A DNA stretch of 31,427 bases, taken from positions 1-31,427 of IMG/VR virus record IMGVR_UViG_3300042868_000457. One strand, given 5' to 3'. Every line of letters starts with the position of its first letter. Positions within the stretch are counted from its first letter, which is position 1. The position numbers and the translations under genes were made by a program. The notes under the pieces were generated by a model. It saw nothing but the letters and a program-made list of their open reading frames with translations. It was not told the origin of the DNA and searched no databases. The DNA is from a virus. Below, piece after piece: positions 19,393 to 26,390 of the stretch.

Positions 19393-21885
19393 ATGGCTTT
19401 AGTGCTTGCGGATCGTGTCCGAGAAACCACGACAGTCACTGGGACTGGGACTGCAACACTTTTGGGTGCAGTCTCTGGCTACCAATCTTTTTCTGCGGTG
19501 GGCAATGCCAACACCACTTATTACGTCATTGCCAACCAGTCGGCCTCTGAGTGGGAGGTGGGCATTGGAACGTATACATCTTCTGGCACTACGCTGTCAC
19601 GCACGACAGTGCTGTCGTCAAGCAACAGTGGGTCACTGGTAGATTTTACAGCAGGCACAAAGGATGTGTTTGTGGACTACCCAGCCAGCAAGGCGGTCTA
19701 TGAAGACGCATCAGGTAATGTAGATGGCTACCCCATCACAGGCGGCACAATCAACGGCACAACAATTGGAGCAACAACCCCTGCGGCTGGTACGTTTACG
19801 ACGCTTACTGCTCAGACAGAAGTGCTAAAGGGTACTGGGCAGAATTTATTGTTGCAGTCTCAAACATTTAGTAATGCTATATGGAGTAAACAATCATCAG
19901 TTACAGTTACTTCAAATACAACTGTTGCTCCTGATAGTACAACTACTGCTAGTACTATAACGGCTGATGTTGATTTAGGCATATATCAAAGTATTGCTTC
20001 AACTATTGGGTTGCCTTATACGCAATCAATATATGTAAAAGCAGGAACTGCTACTGCAATCATGTTTCGTGATGATTCGGGAGCAGGTAGGCATATTGTT
20101 TTTAACCCTTCAACTGGTGTTATCACATCAACCGCTGGTACGTTAATTAGTTCTGGTTCCCAATCATTTGGGAATGGATGGTATAGATATTATTTTTCAT
20201 ATCTTGCAGATACAACACAAGTTCGTGGAATTGTTAGACCTAATTCTTCTGGAACTGCTCAAACATTTATTGTGTGGGGTGCTCAGACTGAACTAGCTTC
20301 TCCTGCTGGAACATATACAGTCACAACCACAACAGCAGTTTACGGAACTCCTACCCTATCCTTCTCTGGTGTATCTGAAATAGGATTGCTGTCTAATGGC
20401 GCATTGTATTTACAACCTGCGGGTACTGGTGCATTACAAGCACAAGCCACTACATCATCTGCTACTGGTGGTAATGCTAGGGGTGCTAATGCTGTTGATT
20501 GGCAGACATTAAGAAGCGCGGCTACGCAAGTGGCTAGTGGAGCTGCGGCAGTAATTAGTGGAGGCCAAAACAACGTTGCAAGCGTTTTAAACGCTACAGT
20601 TGGTGGTGGTTTAGAGAATAGAGTTAGTGGCGGGTATGGGGCTATTAGTGGGGGCTACAATAATTCTGTAAGCAATGGGGGTTTTAATTTTATTGGCGGT
20701 GGAAATTCCAACACAAATAATGGAAATACAGCCGTACTTGTTGGAGGAAGTTCAAACACTTCTTCGGGACTTTATAACTTTATTGGTGGCGGTTTTACAA
20801 ACTCAGCAACCGCATCTGCCGCTGTAACCACGCAATCTGCAACAATGAACGCAACAACTGCGGTCACCTTGTCAGGGTCAAATGCAAGCATTAAAGTTGG
20901 TCAATACATTTCAGGCACATCCATTGCAGGTGATACATACGTTGCCGCCATTTCAGGAACATCACTTACGCTGTCTAAAGTAGCAAGCGGTTCATCCACA
21001 TCAACCCTATCCTTTTTTACACCACACGGAGTAGTAGTAGGCGGTGGTAACAATCAGGCAACTGGAAGTTACAGTTTCATCGGGGGCGGAGGTGATGCTG
21101 GCAATACTACTAACAGAAACAGAGCATCTGGGGATTGGTCGTTTGTTGGCGGAGGTATTAGGAACACCGCTAGTGGCAATGGCTCAATTGTTGTAGGTGG
21201 TGGTTATATATCTGGCGTAATTTATCCTAATACAGCAAGTGGCAATGGCTCAATCGTTGTTGGTGGATTTGAAAATAATTCAACTGGACAAGTTTCTTTT
21301 ATTGGTGCTGGTTATTTCAATGTTGCTTCAGGTACAAATTCATTTATTGGTGCTGGTCAAAATAATAATGCAAATGCTGATGGAGTTTTTATTGGCGGTG
21401 GCTATAACGGGACAACAAGAAGCATTCAAGGAATACAAGTAAGCCCTGCTTGCAGTTCACCAATCAATGGTTCACAAGGTACATCTCAAGGAGCATTGTT
21501 AGTTCTTGGTCGTCAAACAACAGATGCTACTGCAACAGTTCTTACATCAAACACAGGTGCGGCATCCACAACAAACCAGATTATCCTACCCAACAACTCT
21601 GCCTATGCGTTCAGAGGAACTGTCATTGCTAACGTAACAGGTGGTGGGAACACAAAGGCTTGGGCAATTGAAGGTGCTATCAAACGTGGCGCAAATGCCG
21701 CTTCTACAGCCCTTGTGGGTACGCCTACAGTTACATCAGCCTATGCAGATGCAGGGGCTTCTACATGGGCTATTACTGCAACTGCCGATACAACTAATGG
21801 TGGATTGAAAATTACATTTACTGGTCAAGCGGCAACCACCATAAGGTGCGTGGCAAAATTGGAAACAACAGAAGTAACTTTTTAA
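19393..21885 (+). CDS. Large tail fibre with head-repeat beta-solenoid
   Basis: The 830-residue protein has an N-terminal virion-attachment-like region (LADRVRETTTVTGTGTATLL; NANTTYYVIANQSASEWEVG). At about 150-315 there is a jelly-roll, carbohydrate-binding-like module (GQNLLLQSQTFSNAIWSKQ; GNGWYRYYFSYLAD). Next comes a long solenoid of repeats like FIGGGNSNTNNGN and SFIGAGQNNNANADG (about 385-675). This is interrupted near 470-540 by an inserted SIKVGQYISGTSIAGDTYVA domain. A C-terminal beta domain (WAIEGAIKRGANAASTALVG) follows. The repeats resemble the head repeats of trimeric autotransporter adhesins. It probably forms a trimer that binds the host surface. DNA from about 19850 to 21600 is more A/T-rich than neighbours, suggesting acquisition. 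Confidence 0.88.
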   Translation: MALVLADRVRETTTVTGTGTATLLGAVSGYQSFSAVGNANTTYYVIANQSASEWEVGIGTYTSSGTTLSRTTVLSSSNSGSLVDFTAGTKDVFVDYPASKAVYEDASGNVDGYPITGGTINGTTIGATTPAAGTFTTLTAQTEVLKGTGQNLLLQSQTFSNAIWSKQSSVTVTSNTTVAPDSTTTASTITADVDLGIYQSIASTIGLPYTQSIYVKAGTATAIMFRDDSGAGRHIVFNPSTGVITSTAGTLISSGSQSFGNGWYRYYFSYLADTTQVRGIVRPNSSGTAQTFIVWGAQTELASPAGTYTVTTTTAVYGTPTLSFSGVSEIGLLSNGALYLQPAGTGALQAQATTSSATGGNARGANAVDWQTLRSAATQVASGAAAVISGGQNNVASVLNATVGGGLENRVSGGYGAISGGYNNSVSNGGFNFIGGGNSNTNNGNTAVLVGGSSNTSSGLYNFIGGGFTNSATASAAVTTQSATMNATTAVTLSGSNASIKVGQYISGTSIAGDTYVAAISGTSLTLSKVASGSSTSTLSFFTPHGVVVGGGNNQATGSYSFIGGGGDAGNTTNRNRASGDWSFVGGGIRNTASGNGSIVVGGGYISGVIYPNTASGNGSIVVGGFENNSTGQVSFIGAGYFNVASGTNSFIGAGQNNNANADGVFIGGGYNGTTRSIQGIQVSPACSSPINGSQGTSQGALLVLGRQTTDATATVLTSNTGAASTTNQIILPNNSAYAFRGTVIANVTGGGNTKAWAIEGAIKRGANAASTALVGTPTVTSAYADAGASTWAITATADTTNGGLKITFTGQAATTIRCVAKLETTEVTF

Positions 21886-21893
21886 GGACTGAT

Positions 21894-22163
21894 ATGGCAC
21901 TCAAGATAACCGCAATCAACAACACAAACGGACAGTCTGAAACTCAGGCTTATGCCCGTATCACTAACTTCTTTGGTACTAAAGACCAAGTCCAAGTTCA
22001 AGTGGAAATCCACGCAACAGAGGAAGCCCGTAAATCGGGTTGGCCTAGCATCCAACAACAGGCTCACTACATCAACATGGAAGACCTAGAGGGTGATTTA
22101 ATCCCCGCTATGTATGGTGTTCTGAAGACCTTTACGCAGTATGCTGGTTCTGAAGACGTATAA
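21894..22163 (+). CDS. Hypothetical protein after fibre, 89 residues
   Basis: ATG 21894 has AAGGA 7 bases upstream; earlier in-frame starts would fall within the fibre gene. The protein starts MALKITAINNTNGQSETQAY, has beta strands (ARITNFFGTKDQVQVQVEIH) and a short helical end (LIPAMYGVLKTFTQY). Small proteins directly after long fibres are often fibre-assembly chaperones or fibre tip subunits. Nothing diagnostic supports either here. The base composition matches the end of the fibre gene, so the two may have arrived together. Confidence 0.7.
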   Translation: MALKITAINNTNGQSETQAYARITNFFGTKDQVQVQVEIHATEEARKSGWPSIQQQAHYINMEDLEGDLIPAMYGVLKTFTQYAGSEDV

Positions 22164-22171
22164 GGGTTAAT

Positions 22172-22705
22172 GTGTTTGGCCTCCATGCAATATCCTCTGC
22201 TGCGATTGCTGGTTTAACGGGCCAGGAGAGAGCCGCATCCATTTCAGAGACGGCAGCAGCTGTTGACACGCCTTTCAGCCTGGGCGACTTTCTTTCATCT
22301 TTATCCGAGGCTTTGCAGGCCATTGACAGCGTCTCAGCGCTGGCAGATTTAACCAGCTCAATTGCAGAAACCACAGCCGCCCAAGACTCAGCGTCTGTAG
22401 ATGCCTCAACTTTCAGCGCCTCTGTCTCTGAGCTGGCCCAAGCGCTAGACAGTATCAATGCACCAGGCAGTATCTATTTCTCTTCACTGGCCGAGTCGGC
22501 TGCATCTGTTGACTCTATTGCTGGCGCCTATCTCTGGAATGACATTGCTGACAGCCCAGAGACTTGGACACCAACTGGTGACAATGCCGAGACTTGGACC
22601 CCAATTTCAACAGCCCCAGAGACTTGGACCCCAATCTCAGATAGTTCAGAAACTTGGACCGAGATCGCAGATAATTCAGAGACTTGGACACCTATTGAGC
22701 GCTAG
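22172..22705 (+). CDS. Ser/Ala-rich structural protein with ETWTPI repeats
   Basis: GTG 22172 is the likely start (AAGGG 6 bases upstream) and gives 177 residues. An ATG at 22170 is in another frame. The first 130 residues are low-complexity Ser/Ala/Thr helices or beta-helix-like repeats ([42 protein letters not shown]), each with a Glu-Ala-x-x-x-x-Asp-Ser pattern. The last 50 residues are five 10-residue copies of the pattern ETWTPI-SxxP. The protein may be an extended fibre or spacer in the tail, with the Trp repeats as binding or trimerisation elements. No family is recognised. It sits between the fibre and a second fibre-like gene. Confidence 0.7.
   Translation: MFGLHAISSAAIAGLTGQERAASISETAAAVDTPFSLGDFLSSLSEALQAIDSVSALADLTSSIAETTAAQDSASVDASTFSASVSELAQALDSINAPGSIYFSSLAESAASVDSIAGAYLWNDIADSPETWTPTGDNAETWTPISTAPETWTPISDSSETWTEIADNSETWTPIER
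22559..22705 (+). repeat. Five tandem 30-bp repeats coding ETWTPI units
   Basis: Copies begin with GAGACTTGGAC or a near variant at 22559, 22589, 22619, 22649 and 22679, each exactly 30 bp apart. The array stays in frame and codes units such as [10 protein letters not shown]. Divergence between copies (for example GAAACTTGGACC in the fourth) shows the array is not brand new. It ends at the stop codon. Confidence 0.85.
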
Positions 22706-22713
22706 GAGCAAAC

Positions 22714-23394
22714 ATGGCAGATACAACCACCACAAACCTACTTTTGACCAAACCAGAGGTGGGTGCATCCACTGACACTTGGGGTACAAAGATCAACACC
22801 GATCTGGACTCAATTGACGCATTGTTTGATGCGGGTCCAGTGCTAAAGATCACAAAGGGTGGCACGGGTGCGGCCACTGCATCAGCAGCCAGGACTGCCT
22901 TGGGTTTGGTTATTGGAACAAATGTGCAGGCTTGGGATACAGACCTTGATACCTGGGCGACCAAGACCGCGCCATCTGGCACTGTGGTTGGTACAACCGA
23001 CACCCAGACGCTGACTAACAAGACCCTGACAAGCCCAGCAGTTACAACTGGCGCATTGACCAATCCAACAGTCACCGACTATGTTGAGAGCGTTGTTGCC
23101 ATTGGCAACACTGGAACATCACAGACGATTGCTTTGACAAGTGGCACTGTGCAAACGGCCACATTGACAGGCAATTGCACTTTCACAATGCCAACTGCAA
23201 CTGCTGGCAAGTCTTTCATTCTCTTGCTCAAACAAGATGGTACTGGCAGTAGAACTGCAACATTTACGGGTGTGAAGTTTAATGCTGCCGGAGCGCCAAC
23301 AATAACGGCCACAGCAAACAAGATGGACATCTTTTCATTCGTAGCAGATGGTACTAACTGGTATGGAAACTATACACAAGGATACACACCATAA
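22714..23394 (+). CDS. Tail fibre or fibre-associated protein, 226 residues
   Basis: AGGAG precedes ATG 22714. The N-terminus [20 protein letters not shown] is a standard phage fibre start. [20 protein letters not shown] is the widely shared GGTGA-ARTALG fibre motif, and [16 protein letters not shown] is the TLTNKTL collar repeat. The C-terminal half is a beta domain ([40 protein letters not shown]) found in many fibre tips. It probably forms a trimeric short fibre next to the glycine-rich gene that follows. Its stop overlaps that gene by one base (TAATG). Confidence 0.85.
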   Translation: MADTTTTNLLLTKPEVGASTDTWGTKINTDLDSIDALFDAGPVLKITKGGTGAATASAARTALGLVIGTNVQAWDTDLDTWATKTAPSGTVVGTTDTQTLTNKTLTSPAVTTGALTNPTVTDYVESVVAIGNTGTSQTIALTSGTVQTATLTGNCTFTMPTATAGKSFILLLKQDGTGSRTATFTGVKFNAAGAPTITATANKMDIFSFVADGTNWYGNYTQGYTP

Positions 23395-24179
23395 TGTTTG
23401 CAGCTATCAATTCATTTTTGACTGCTGGCTCTATCACGGGCCAAGAAGCCTTTACAACTGCTGGCAGTTATTCATGGACTGCACCAGTAGGTGTTAACAG
23501 TGTTTGTGTTCTCTGTGTTGGTGGTGGTGGCGGTGGCGGCATTAACCTTGCTCCAACTACAAATGGAGGCGACTCTTACTTTGTAAACACATCAACTGTC
23601 AAAGGTGGTGGCGGTGGCAAGGCTGGAGAAACTGCTGGCTCTTATGTTGGCGATGGCGGTGGTAATGGCGGCACTGGCAATGGTGGCGGTGGAGCTGGTG
23701 CGGGTGGATATGCTGGCGATGGTGGAAACTCAAACACAGGGACGAATGTTTCTGGCTCTAATGGAGCAGGCGGTGGTGGCGGTGGTGGAAGATGGAATGG
23801 AAGTTTTTCTAGTGGTGGCGGTGGTGTTGGCATATTAGGCCAAGGTTCTAATGGCGCTGGTGACGTTAATAATTCTGGCGGTAAAGGCGGTTCTAGCGGT
23901 TCAGATGGCGGCGCAGGCACAGGGTCAAATGGCGCTGGTGGTGCTTATGGTGGCGGTGGTGGCAGTTTTACCAGTAATGGTGGTGGCTCTGGCGGTGGGC
24001 TTGGCTACATCAATAATTACTCGGTAACACCAGGCAACACTTACACAGTTGTTGTTGGAGCTGCTGGAGTTGGTTGGAATGATGGGAGTACCTTTGCTGG
24101 CAATGGCGCTAACGGAGCAGTAAGAATTATCTGGGGTGGTGGAAGAGCTTTCCCATCAACAAAGACAGGTGACCTGTGA
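23394..24179 (+). CDS. Glycine-rich tail adhesin-like protein, 261 residues
   Basis: The N-terminus is a compact beta domain (SITGQEAFTTAGSYSWTAPV). VNSVCVLCVGGGGGGG then leads into about 170 residues dominated by Gly with Asn, Ser, Ala and Tyr (GDGGGNGGTGNGGGGAGAGG and similar). The end NTYTVVVGAAGVGWN and GANGAVRIIWGGGRAF closes the domain. This is the Gly-rich phage protein pattern and recalls the polyglycine II bundles of T-even gp38 adhesins, where varied loops define host range. The GGC/GGT-rich DNA is prone to slippage. It follows a fibre gene, as adhesins do. The exact fold is an inference. Confidence 0.8.
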   Translation: MFAAINSFLTAGSITGQEAFTTAGSYSWTAPVGVNSVCVLCVGGGGGGGINLAPTTNGGDSYFVNTSTVKGGGGGKAGETAGSYVGDGGGNGGTGNGGGGAGAGGYAGDGGNSNTGTNVSGSNGAGGGGGGGRWNGSFSSGGGGVGILGQGSNGAGDVNNSGGKGGSSGSDGGAGTGSNGAGGAYGGGGGSFTSNGGGSGGGLGYINNYSVTPGNTYTVVVGAAGVGWNDGSTFAGNGANGAVRIIWGGGRAFPSTKTGDL

Positions 24180-24340
24180 TGGACCCGACACAAGCCCAAC
24201 TTAACGCACACGTTGATGTCTGCACATTGCGTTATGAGATGCTGTGTGCCAGGATCAAGAGGCTAGAGAACATCATGCTTACTGTCTCCGGCATCATGCT
24301 GACCAGCATGGCCGGAATCATCTTTGCGAGCCTAAAGTGA
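24179..24340 (+). CDS. Small membrane protein, XhlA/holin-like, 53 residues
   Basis: The start ATG overlaps the previous TGA (24177-24181). The protein begins MDPTQAQLNAHVDVCTLRYE, a polar amphipathic helix followed by ARIKRLEN, then NIMLTVSGIMLTSMAGIIFA, one membrane segment near residues 33-50. A cytoplasmic helix followed by a single C-terminal transmembrane segment is the haemolysin XhlA-like layout seen in phage lysis regions. It overlaps the next gene by GTGA (24337-24340). A role in lysis as holin or antiholin is plausible, based on topology and position. Confidence 0.68.
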   Translation: MDPTQAQLNAHVDVCTLRYEMLCARIKRLENIMLTVSGIMLTSMAGIIFASLK

Positions 24341-24432
24341 AAGACTGGGTTGAAGCAATTATTGCTGCGATCTGTCTCACTTGTTTTGTTGTTTTTTGCA
24401 CCTACATCATTGCTTTCTCTTTCCCCGTCTGA
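24337..24432 (+). CDS. Tiny membrane protein, 31 residues
   Basis: GTG 24337 overlaps the preceding TGA. The product starts MKDWVEAIIAAICLTCFVVF and ends CTYIIAFSFPV. Almost the whole protein is one transmembrane segment after a short amphipathic MKDWVE start. It overlaps the secreted-protein frame at 24350-24529 in a different reading frame for 83 bases. Short membrane proteins of this form are common in podoviral lysis regions. A holin-like or antiholin role is possible but unproven. Confidence 0.58.
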   Translation: MKDWVEAIIAAICLTCFVVFCTYIIAFSFPV

Positions 24433-24529
24433 TAAAGGCGAATACAGATGTGTGAGATGGACTTGGACCGGTGATGTCTACAATAGAAAAGTTTATTGTC
24501 TTGAGTGGAAAAAAGTTGAACGAAAATGA
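24350..24529 (+). CDS. Small secreted Cys protein, out-of-frame overlap
   Basis: A frame with no ATG opens at TTG 24350 and gives 59 residues. A two-basic N-terminus (KQLLLR) leads to SVSLVLLFFAPTSLLSLS, a signal-peptide-like hydrophobic core. A mature part follows, DKGEYRCVRWTWTGDVYNRK then VYCLEWKKVERK, with two Cys able to form one disulfide. Its stop forms ATGA with the next gene at 24526, which strongly supports translation through this stretch. Its first 83 bases lie inside the 31-residue membrane gene in another frame. CVRW...DVYNR...CLEW is a pattern I associate with small phage periplasmic proteins. Start could also be a nearby TTG or CTG (24362, 24365). Confidence 0.6.
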   Translation: MKQLLLRSVSLVLLFFAPTSLLSLSPSDKGEYRCVRWTWTGDVYNRKVYCLEWKKVERK

Positions 24530-25014
24530 TCGATCCAGTCACAGCTCTAGCTGGCATCCAGAGTGCCGTAAAGCTCATCAAGCAGGCTTCCAAGACTGTT
24601 GATGATGTGGCCAGCCTTGGCCCACTCTTAGGCAAGTATTTCAACGCAAAGTCCGAAGCCACCAAGGCCGTAGCCGCTGCCAAAAAGGGTGGCTCTTCTA
24701 TGGGCATGGCCATCGAGATTGAGATGGCTCTGGAGGCCACTCGTGAGTTTGAGAAAGAGCTTCAGATGCTTTTCTTTCAGGCAAATAAAATGGACGTGTG
24801 GGCCAAGATAAAGGCCAGAGCCGCGGCCATGGATGTGGAAGACGCACACAATGCGCGTAAAGAAAAAGAGGCCGCAGCCCGTAAAAAGAAGGCTGACCAA
24901 GAAGACCTAGAACTGGGCCTAATGCTTGGTGGACTGGTGCTTGTTATTATTCTTTGCGCTTATGGCATCTATGAAGTATTGGATCATTGCGCTACCAACA
25001 GGTGTGGAAGATGA
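24526..25014 (+). CDS. Helical protein with C-terminal membrane anchor, 162 residues
   Basis: The protein starts MIDPVTALAGIQSAVKLIKQ and has long helices (DDVASLGPLLGKYFNAKSEA; IEIEMALEATREFEKELQML). A charged coiled coil follows (DAHNARKEKEAAARKKKADQ), and one transmembrane segment near residues 130-150 (LELGLMLGGLVLVIILCAYG), ending in a short Cys-containing tail. Proteins with this MDPxTA start and C-terminal anchor occur in podoviral genomes near lysis genes, function unknown. It could be a virion or inner-membrane protein involved in lysis control or DNA entry. ATGA overlaps join it to both neighbours. Confidence 0.72.
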   Translation: MIDPVTALAGIQSAVKLIKQASKTVDDVASLGPLLGKYFNAKSEATKAVAAAKKGGSSMGMAIEIEMALEATREFEKELQMLFFQANKMDVWAKIKARAAAMDVEDAHNARKEKEAAARKKKADQEDLELGLMLGGLVLVIILCAYGIYEVLDHCATNRCGR

Positions 25015-25103
25015 CAATTTTTGATGTATTGCTTTGGTCTGCTGTTCCTTTAAATTACTTTTTTTGGATAGTGATTTATGAACGAATATCAAAAGACTGC
25101 TGA
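25011..25103 (+). CDS. Tiny membrane protein, 30 residues
   Basis: ATG 25011 overlaps the previous TGA. The product is MTIFDVLLWSAVPLNYFFWI followed by VIYERISKDC. It has one hydrophobic segment with aromatic residues and a charged C-terminus, consistent with a single transmembrane peptide. It overlaps the next gene by 26 bases in another frame (25078-25103). It is probably a membrane peptide of the lysis cassette. There is no family evidence. Confidence 0.5.
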   Translation: MTIFDVLLWSAVPLNYFFWIVIYERISKDC

Positions 25104-25227
25104 TATGTTTTTCAAAATCCTTGGTGGTGGATGGGCGGCAATATTGTTTTTCGATATTATGAAAATATTACCCAATTTTCTGTCAGACAGAATAATGAAT
25201 GCCATCATTGACAGGCTGCCAATATGA
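25078..25227 (+). CDS. Small membrane-associated protein, 49 residues
   Basis: ATG 25078 starts MNEYQKTADMFFKILGGGWA, then AILFFDIMKILPNFLSDRIM and a polar end (NAIIDRLPI). The centre is hydrophobic and amphipathic, suggesting a membrane-surface or single-spanning helix. It overlaps the preceding tiny gene by 26 bases and the following lipoprotein gene by ATGA (25224-25227). Its place between membrane and lipoprotein genes makes a lysis or entry-exclusion role possible. No family is recognised. Confidence 0.55.
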   Translation: MNEYQKTADMFFKILGGGWAAILFFDIMKILPNFLSDRIMNAIIDRLPI

Positions 25228-25415
25228 GATATCTATTGCTTCTATTGTTGCTTACTGGCTGCGAAGAAAAGTATCGTTACAAGTGCCAGAATCCTGACAA
25301 CTTTCATGCAACAGAGTGCCAAAAGCCTAGATGTCTATTCACTCAGACTTGTCCAGAATACTTGGTAGCACCTATCTTGGAGAAAAAAGTTGACGAAGTT
25401 AAACCTAACAACTGA
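25224..25415 (+). CDS. Small Cys-rich lipoprotein, 63 residues
   Basis: The N-terminus MRYLLLLLLLTGCEEKYRYK is a clear lipoprotein signal with lipobox LLTGC, so Cys13 would be acylated. The Glu-Glu after Cys favours the outer membrane by the E. coli +2 rule. The mature part has five more cysteines (CQNPDNFHATECQKPRCLFT and TCPEY), likely disulfide-bonded in the periplasm. It is not the Rz1 spanin, which is nested at 26098. It may be a superinfection-exclusion or lysis-timing lipoprotein. The stop falls inside the next gene's start region (25390). Confidence 0.72.
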   Translation: MRYLLLLLLLTGCEEKYRYKCQNPDNFHATECQKPRCLFTQTCPEYLVAPILEKKVDEVKPNN

Positions 25416-25890
25416 AGAGATTGAGGTCAGGGTCTGGGGAATTGTGGTGCTTGCTGTCACCCTGATTCTTTTCTTTATCGTTATTTCACTTTTGTATTCA
25501 GTGACCTTTGTCACCCAGCCAATCAAATCAATGGCCCCCATTGACCAGGCATATACAAAGATGCTGAACGACATTGTTCTTTTGATTGTTGGCGGTATTG
25601 GTGGTGTTATTGGTAAACGTGCCATGAGTAGCAAGCCGCAGCCACCCATGATGGGCCAGCAGCCGGTGTGTCAGCCCATGCAGGGTCAGTACGGATACAG
25701 CAACAATCACGGGTTTACATCTAGCACCAACGGCATCCCAAGTCAGCCATTTGGCGCCATGCCAACATGGACCAATCCAGAGCTTGATGAGTCATGGACT
25801 CCTGGTCCACCACCCACAACGCCACCGGACCATCTTGAGGATGACCATGAGCGCATACAACTGGCCGCGGCCAGACAGGAGTCAGAATAA
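25390..25890 (+). CDS. Two-helix membrane protein, holin candidate
   Basis: TTG 25390 is the start, supported by GGAG (25379-25382) 7 bases upstream. It overlaps the lipoprotein gene by 26 bases. The 166-residue protein has a first membrane helix near residues 15-42 (VWGIVVLAVTLILFFIVISL) and a second near 62-76 (DIVLLIVGGIGGVIGKR). A long Pro/Gln/Gly/Met tail follows (QPPMMGQQPVCQPMQGQYGY) that includes ESWTPGPPP and an acidic end. Two close membrane helices before spanin and endolysin genes fit a class II-like holin, although the long tail is unusual for holins. Confidence 0.65.
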   Translation: MTKLNLTTEEIEVRVWGIVVLAVTLILFFIVISLLYSVTFVTQPIKSMAPIDQAYTKMLNDIVLLIVGGIGGVIGKRAMSSKPQPPMMGQQPVCQPMQGQYGYSNNHGFTSSTNGIPSQPFGAMPTWTNPELDESWTPGPPPTTPPDHLEDDHERIQLAAARQESE

Positions 25891-26390
25891 TGTTTGGCAT
25901 CCCATTACCTTACTTGGCCTTGGCCATCTGCATTGCTTTGTTTGGGTCTTACCGAGGCGGCTATCACTTTGGCTGGCAAGACAGGGACAATGACATGAAG
26001 CTGGCCATTGCCAAAAAGAATGATGAAGCCAGAGCTACCGAGCAAAAACTTAACGAGCAATTGAATGCAAACGCAACCAAGTTACAGGAGACCACTAATG
26101 TCATCAATCAAAAGCAGTCTGCCCTTAATCGTGCTATCAGCGCTGGTAGGGTGCGCATCTCCGCCCCCAGTTGTGTTCAAGCCAGCGCAAGTGCCACCAT
26201 TGCCGCCCCAGATAGCAAAGAAACAGGAAGCCAATCTGACAGACCGGCTGACCCAGCTCCTGATGCCGAGCGAGAAACCCTCCAAGCCATTGCCGAAATA
26301 GTGGCCCAAGGCGACAGGAACACGGCCCAGCTCAATGCCTGCATTGATGCCTATAACGAAGTGAGGAGTTTGGTAAATGGTCAACGCTGA
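25890..26390 (+). CDS. Rz: Rz-like inner-membrane spanin
   Basis: The 166-residue protein begins with an N-terminal membrane anchor (LPYLALAICIALFGSYRGGY). A coiled coil (AIAKKNDEARATEQKLNEQL; KLQETTNVINQKQSALNRAI) follows, then a variable Ala/Pro linker and a late helix with Cys. This is the i-spanin design: anchored in the inner membrane with a periplasmic coiled coil. The o-spanin Rz1 is nested inside it in the +1 frame (26098-26301), which confirms the call. Together they fuse inner and outer membranes in the last step of lysis. The gene starts directly at the previous stop (TAATG) and overlaps the endolysin gene by 14 bases. Confidence 0.85.
   Translation: MFGIPLPYLALAICIALFGSYRGGYHFGWQDRDNDMKLAIAKKNDEARATEQKLNEQLNANATKLQETTNVINQKQSALNRAISAGRVRISAPSCVQASASATIAAPDSKETGSQSDRPADPAPDAERETLQAIAEIVAQGDRNTAQLNACIDAYNEVRSLVNGQR
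26098..26301 (+). CDS. Rz1: Rz1-like outer-membrane spanin lipoprotein, nested in Rz
   Basis: ATG 26098 has GGAG 7 bases upstream, inside the Rz gene in another frame. The 67-residue product has a signal with lipobox LVGC (Cys19), then the proline-rich ASPPPVVFKPAQVPPLPP typical of Rz1, and a short helical end (KKQEANLTDRLTQLL). It lies wholly inside Rz, as in lambda-type nested spanins. An upstream in-frame start at 26065 lacks such a ribosome binding site and would bury the signal. Confidence 0.85.
   Translation: MSSIKSSLPLIVLSALVGCASPPPVVFKPAQVPPLPPQIAKKQEANLTDRLTQLLMPSEKPSKPLPK

Noticed and set aside
23642-23920. Minus-strand proline-rich ORF opposite the glycine-rich gene
   Set aside because: It is the reverse complement of Gly codons (GGN reads as NCC), has no ribosome binding site, and opposes a tightly packed plus operon.
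24402-24740. Minus-strand 112-residue ORF in the lysis region
   Set aside because: It overlaps several plus-strand genes joined by ATGA overlaps and has no ribosome binding site. It is a mirror of the Ala/Lys-rich plus-strand gene.
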